DNA of 64,000 bases, taken from Planctomycetaceae bacterium. GTDB taxonomy: Bacteria > Planctomycetota > Planctomycetia > Planctomycetales > Planctomycetaceae. Of this stretch, positions 62,801 to 64,000 are shown piece by piece. Below the pieces are notes generated by a model. That model was given only the letters and a program-made list of their open reading frames with translations, was not told the DNA's origin and made no database searches. The position numbers and the translations under genes were made by a program. The stretch covers positions 24,676 to 88,675 of the forward strand of contig JAKFUF010000013.1 in NCBI GenBank assembly GCA_021732845.1, written 5' to 3'. Position 1 is the stretch's first letter; the number at the start of each line of letters is the position of its first letter.

Positions 62801-64000
62801 GTGGAACCGAAATTGGAGGCATGGTGAGTGGCCTCTCAACCTTCAAGAAAGAGTACTCCAGCTCTGACTACCAATCGACACTGACCGAGGTTGGTGTCGG
62901 CTATTCGCTGAGCGCAACTTCGAAAAGCCATGACGGATCCAGCGTCTCCTGGAAAATGCAGGTGGATTCTTCGCAGGGCTACGCCACCACTTCGTCGACA
63001 TCGGAAAGCGATGTGACGTTGACGCAGTCTGGAGCCACCAGGCATACCACCGAATCCAGCACCACCCAGTCTTTCAAGCAGGTGGAACTGCATTCGGGCA
63101 TGTTTGGCGACACCGGCGCGATCATGACCAGCGGCAGCAGCACCCGCACGGCGATTCAGGATGTCGACTCCGCCAATTCCCACCAGCATGACACGCTGAA
63201 CGAATCCACCCGCTACAACAGTCTGGCCTTGGCCACCGTCGCCGGAATGCCGTGGGCGGTGCAGGATGCCTCGTTCTTCCAGCACACAAGCTGGAGCCAC
63301 AAGTTGGATGTCACTTTTCCCTCTGGCCCGGAATATCTCCCGGACGGTACCCCGGTCGGCTTTGTGCCGGGAATGGATGTGCATCTGGACGTAAACGGCC
63401 AATTCGAAGTGACCACCCACCGCGGCTCCTCCGGGTTTGACGTGGTCACAACGGTCACCACTGGAACCGCTGTCATCCCGTCCACCTATGGCCTCATGCC
63501 AACGGCGACGGGCGGCCTCGTGGTGGACACCAGCCCGCAGATGGGAACCACGTCGGGCACGCTGAACGCCGCCGACCTGGCGCAGATCGTCGCCCTTGCC
63601 GCGCAGATTCGCATTGACCAAGAGCTGGACGAGTTCGCGGCCAATGTCGAACTTCTCGATAAATTTGAGGCCGCTGCCGGACAGGCCGTGTTCGACTTCC
63701 TCGTCTGGGTCGGCGAGGGCATGGAGTCGCTCGACAAAACGCTGACGCAGGCGGTCAAGGAGGGTGGCTACAGCAACAAGTTTTATGCCTTCCTCGGCGA
63801 GTTTTACATCCGTCCCACCATTGGTGACGAACGCCTGGCGCGGCCTGGGACGCTGGCCGATGACCTGAAGCTGTCCCTGATGCTGGCCAACGACCTCGTG
63901 AGCTGGGTCGACCCGACTGGCGTGACGGATGTCATTGGCGGGGCCTTGGACATCAGCGAGGGCAACTACCTGGCCGGTGCCCTGCGCATGGGCAGCGGCC
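53869..64000 (+). CDS. Giant LEPR-XLL surface protein with repeats, Ser/Thr-rich stalk and pre-toxin-like C-terminus (3' end outside window)
   Basis: ATG 53869 follows GGAG at good spacing, and the frame is uninterrupted to the window end (3,377 codons). Order: an export motif RIEPLEVRSLM (about 38-48, LEPR-XLL type of planctomycetes); a cadherin-like domain (about 50-140, FFGTDLLTYTVADL); a PPGGxGT linker; eight repeats of ~105 residues (about 178-1,062) with cores such as LHLVDDTEAPTDKVTSDPRV and FDLDGDGEAEGTV; a Gly/Ser linker (about 1,064-1,083); a beta-rich patch; a ~2,000-residue Ser/Thr-rich stalk (to ~3,110); then a globular end. The latter has LNAADLAQIVALAAQIRIDQ and DPTGVTDVIGGALDISEGNY, resembling pre-toxin segments of polymorphic toxins. 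The effector, if any, lies beyond the window. Confidence 0.85.
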   Translation, partial: MLLSSWLEVFRRRFRSLVVRPKDPQRRRNDRIEPLEVRSLMTVQAVDDIITAELQPGIPIVLDVLANDNSSSPLHLVNISMSTSGVTCIVAANPMATGPESRDRISYTPGANFFGTDLLTYTVADLSGMQSTASVSLIQLTPPGGAGTPPGGTGTPPGGTGTPPGGAGGLGAVLFVNSLHLVDDTEAPTDKVTSDPRVQGYLSRMDAGSVNGLKVQFDVNGDAIADGYVFSQADGTGLFQIDPSNALSGYGPVTLAIRAGDSAAVFDTDFSGWQTFSFTWAAPAAAPSPTVAAVTDLHLVNDTGTAGDLITTDGRLAGQLTNAGSAVAWRPIEYDVDADGTADGVIYASATGAFTVDTRRISPETGAKTLSFRSYIVGSDGTRTSGDWQSLTFTLEAVLEPQVTDLHLVHDTGTDDDLVTSNPRVAGVVAPLSPTGRTQVEFDLDGDGEAEGTVFPDAEGAFTINLGQLIAAGPVTLRARTQTFDTDALDLFSGEWQTFSFTYAPAPLVPPEIAALQLVHDTGIAGDKITADSRLQGLVVRTDGGELSALPVEFDMDGDGLAEGQVSSNLDGNGYFQIDLSAFVTTAGTVTIAVRAGLPGATGDEQFGAWETLEFTYERVSSAALPVIGSLQLVEDTGDPADLVTSDPRVAGTITRGIGSVDRVPIYYDLDGDGLADGTATTVADGSGQFVIDLSAEELADGLVHLRVRAEAFDADQQQLVRGAWQEFTFTYEAATVSLPQVSELEIAGALGPFLVLTGSVSRVSGENSRLLVQYRLGEDGPLQTNAADATGAFEFSVAQAALADGPVTLYVRALDADQYGQDLPGEWTTLTLSLDTATPSIASLQLAAGVDPDDDGVTSTPRLSGLVTGVTDLDALPVQFDLNGDGIAEGTTFTLPDGDGEFLIDLTGAQLTAGPVTVAVRAGTWDAVAAAFRYGEWSEVTFTYAPPTAPAVAQLNGLHLVVDTGTAGDNITSDRRIGGTVTRAGAGVTALPVQFDTNGDGTAEGTVYTSTLGDGTFIADVSAFVNDPGDVTIRLRVGTVDTATGDYAYGAWVNFVFEYEAAAGGSGGSGGSGGGSGGSGQSGLSNTLPTTLAPDSIVQDSQTNALVDVALQSSQFIPNGTYNSGVSVPLDIATPNLSQGEFHFESWANLANPFATPAAAEDSSVQSDIDTFVTSADGTTTTDTEMSSLLVTQITFQPDGGWTRHVALELTYEISTVTTFPGGNITTLHQQGSHHFVLDVTVTAAGSGTYSLNESWGDTFTRHQTEQTSITLGDGTTGTQSRTLNRAGQQSRSLIADGARSGLTSGLVVTESTTLTSSGQNTSAESRSATGQSTVSDSLSSNWAEVASATRTVTPSTSGGSPSITGTSSFQHASAGTFDSNDASALPAATANNSAHFSPGTPGNSSAPGGQTSVNSHQTFSTQLTASSNTSSAGTSRTNTWDSSLQTTRDYSNGSQSHKEKSSSHTYGSAQQPVTGSATTESHLDEQRWIETSSSSTSTEGFSNVSSYNGAAQTDSLTKDITTTTFSIEVYDRSSHQTTDGSGSWTTETYSSDLIESTQVVDELAVESHDVSGPNMVNASETRHTTTTTSNIRTIQSGTSSGSSGSPVEWASLGDIERKEVVQTVDQSNVVIATTTEGGATLSVNSNASSHATGTMVVISTSNATTGGFTGNSQTVLSGTGALIQVQVNASTKQATTQSSANWNSSSTTSANVNVQSDGMSIHIVSSGTDTDMGSSTSSGFQREETSYTLSGAPIYVASTNTSSHFSGSKTSQTSQSLSANGLTSSSDAVSRITFSSSTSSNGMGTYSGDSSSSSSIEGGVTEAQYSSSHQSSGMGTTNTTSSSSSNTTQRTGNTVIQISASNSSTMNGSGPWSSSGGMSEVHSASGSVSKSQWSDQSSSLTGTRSTTSSSTTTSRGSSSPSANQYATHNSTSSSSGSSSGNFSRQNESHSDTTNGVSSSSSLSSESESGTFNSNTSQSGNSSGRDFSPGATTGAQSSSSSSGTSHGTYSSSSLDEQSSGPSGSTSASTESFSREGSGQNQGQSSVSSWAEGASYSNGSRTQYSQSDNSSSSSQGTSNFSESSSKSTINGVSSAHESSNSSANGTFETTRNASGSTSSFDQSVPEMTRSGWTTASTMETGHGTTSSQASSTRDELNGEEHTTSSSSSSRTEEGHRTSSSASGKADKGVDRSTPGTTISLDIKTGNTLDEETDYQSQSQSSSSSVDDATITHSSSDSTESGTTQSSGWIDSTQTATVVERTYGSNATSSRTTTQTQIQKSQSEGNGTEDSTHHDEAHHFADGTGTSFSHDTLSLVTDSETNGTSFNSRAIEVTGSSYYESGELKSTHTSTIFSSRSTTDQGQSHAESEFEASSTNGVATSSASRTGSSSGIFDAESFNSSGSNSTSRQLGTDIDMTSTQSSSRWNSRSGSGTYSSESSSSETTGPSGSHSTSASSGQNSESGTSGSGSTSSSQNSGFDGRPDTTTRVTKNITGYSSSSKNRNGNYETESNSSSSSVDSVSSGSSHSTDNDSGDYHNSSRSGQQVGSVQILSGVSHNQFVNSNSQTTGSGQYTVTSSSSSSNGFGESSFVDHQSGTYNSTNQSNKSLNASGTTHTGVVTRISNRDFSSTTSSGQDSLTQSEFTVDGATTSTASSTNVGGGTETFVSSASSSTSKSGTTESNGGTASGAVNFVTGWGWIDDGNHPYTFSQNSSDSNHGTRNFTTSNSSSVTEHPDGSTTASSSGTSSETTTSNYTNSSKSDRTISKAGDPGTKYSEITTSSSSGTVLSSLQDSSGTTRTASGTTSYSNGSSTTSVSGEEHSDNSRWYSITTPVSASATSSVNRTSSDVTGKSSDTNFTLVIHSNAGNDTTWGDATINTDETSSNYRAQVETTTSVSTASGNSFNNVISETDGRRYGSMTNKTRQTVLNADGTTTTTFPNYTPPKKFASSYQTKTTSQKSDTVSQGQYGQVTLHVEASSSSGTEIGGMVSGLSTFKKEYSSSDYQSTLTEVGVGYSLSATSKSHDGSSVSWKMQVDSSQGYATTSSTSESDVTLTQSGATRHTTESSTTQSFKQVELHSGMFGDTGAIMTSGSSTRTAIQDVDSANSHQHDTLNESTRYNSLALATVAGMPWAVQDASFFQHTSWSHKLDVTFPSGPEYLPDGTPVGFVPGMDVHLDVNGQFEVTTHRGSSGFDVVTTVTTGTAVIPSTYGLMPTATGGLVVDTSPQMGTTSGTLNAADLAQIVALAAQIRIDQELDEFAANVELLDKFEAAAGQAVFDFLVWVGEGMESLDKTLTQAVKEGGYSNKFYAFLGEFYIRPTIGDERLARPGTLADDLKLSLMLANDLVSWVDPTGVTDVIGGALDISEGNYLAGALRMGSG
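54290..54375 (+). repeat. PPGG(T/A)GT linker repeats
   Basis: Four tandem 21- to 24-bp units encode PPGGAGT/PPGGTGT between the cadherin-like domain and the first large repeat of the giant protein. A flexible Pro/Gly linker. Confidence 0.8.
54403..57055 (+). repeat. Eight tandem ~105-residue domain repeats in the giant protein
   Basis: Approximate starts: 54403, 54754, 55078, 55405, 55753, 56095, 56392, 56738. Each shows LHLV.DTG, V(T/A)SDPR..G.V, VQFD.DGDG.A(D/E)G, F.IDLS, GPVTV.VRAG and a final GEW.TFTFTY. The sixth lacks the DTG start and is most diverged. The DxDGDG core is a potential calcium loop. Confidence 0.85.
57118..63200 (+). repeat. Ser/Thr-rich stalk-coding region
   Basis: About 6 kb encoding a chain dominated by Ser, Thr, Gly, Asn, Gln and few hydrophobics, with recurrent SSSSS, TTT and patterned TSSSS.G...S motifs. 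The DNA is not a simple tandem repeat, codon use is varied and there are no stops over this length, so it is selected as protein. Likely an extended, possibly O-glycosylated stalk. Confidence 0.75.

Noticed and set aside
57118..63200. Ser/Thr-rich region as sequencing or assembly error
   Set aside because: The frame stays open for the whole region, other frames contain many stops, and the sequence is not a collapsed repeat.
1..64000. tRNA, rRNA, integrase or insertion-sequence transposase genes
   Set aside because: Looked for TPsiC-like words, rRNA-like stretches and DDE or tyrosine-recombinase protein motifs; none was convincing. Only small non-coding dispersed repeats were found.

Overview
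This is a high-GC (roughly 60% or more) chromosomal window from a bacterium that is almost certainly a member of the Planctomycetota. The evidence is the combination of a DUF1501 protein, a DUF1559-type protein, a Ser/Thr kinase with the planctomycete-style N-terminal extension, a LEPR-XLL-type export motif (IEPLEVRSLM), many large secreted PQQ/FG-GAP/metallophosphatase proteins, and archaeal-type C1-transfer genes. Genus cannot be read from the sequence.

Layout. 1-14.5 kb is mixed housekeeping and exported functions: a partial DUF1501 protein, an archaeal-like class III aminotransferase, a ceramide-glucosyltransferase-like GT2, a nucleotide-sugar pyrophosphorylase (RmlA), a Tat metallophosphatase, a five-bladed glycosidase-like protein, a Ser/Thr kinase, a tandem Usp, DUF423, a PQQ-propeller protein and a GT4 with a small partner. 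14.5-19.3 kb holds an FAH-family protein, an MfnD/OrfY-like ATP-grasp ligase, a sulfite-oxidase-family Mo enzyme and an ABC-2-like permease. 19.5-24.7 kb is a tight same-strand run: two uncharacterised proteins, an ATP-dependent DNA ligase with a histone-H1-like repeat tail, a BRCT-MerR-TPR fusion and another uncharacterised protein. 24.8-37.5 kb, on the minus strand, has a giant TPR/FG-GAP/ASPIC protein, a FtsX/MacB-type permease and a YhaO-YhaN nuclease/ATPase pair. 38-42.2 kb has a two-DTG aspartyl protease with a PDZ domain and a DUF1559-like lipoprotein.

42.3-53.4 kb is the metabolic centrepiece. It contains subunits A, B, C and D of a formylmethanofuran dehydrogenase in which B keeps its 4Fe-4S cysteines and the W/Mo-ligand cysteine and D is the molybdopterin-binding FwdD type. 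With them are an aldehyde:ferredoxin oxidoreductase (AOR), a MoaD-like sulfur carrier, two MoeA paralogues (one fused to a periplasmic-binding-protein-like domain) and an alpha/beta hydrolase. Together these look like a self-contained tungsto/molybdo-pterin C1 and aldehyde redox module. The MfnD-like ligase 27 kb away may supply methanofuran-type cofactor.

53.9-64 kb is one uninterrupted reading frame of more than 3,370 codons. It has an export motif, a cadherin-like domain, eight ~105-residue repeats, a ~2,000-residue Ser/Thr-rich stalk, and a C-terminal segment resembling the pre-toxin regions of polymorphic toxins, running off the window.

Intergenic DNA carries several dispersed inverted-repeat families, including three copies of a ~92-bp two-arm element (one inverted). 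The heptamer GAGCCAC/GTGGCTC occurs about 62 times by hand count, several-fold more than composition predicts.
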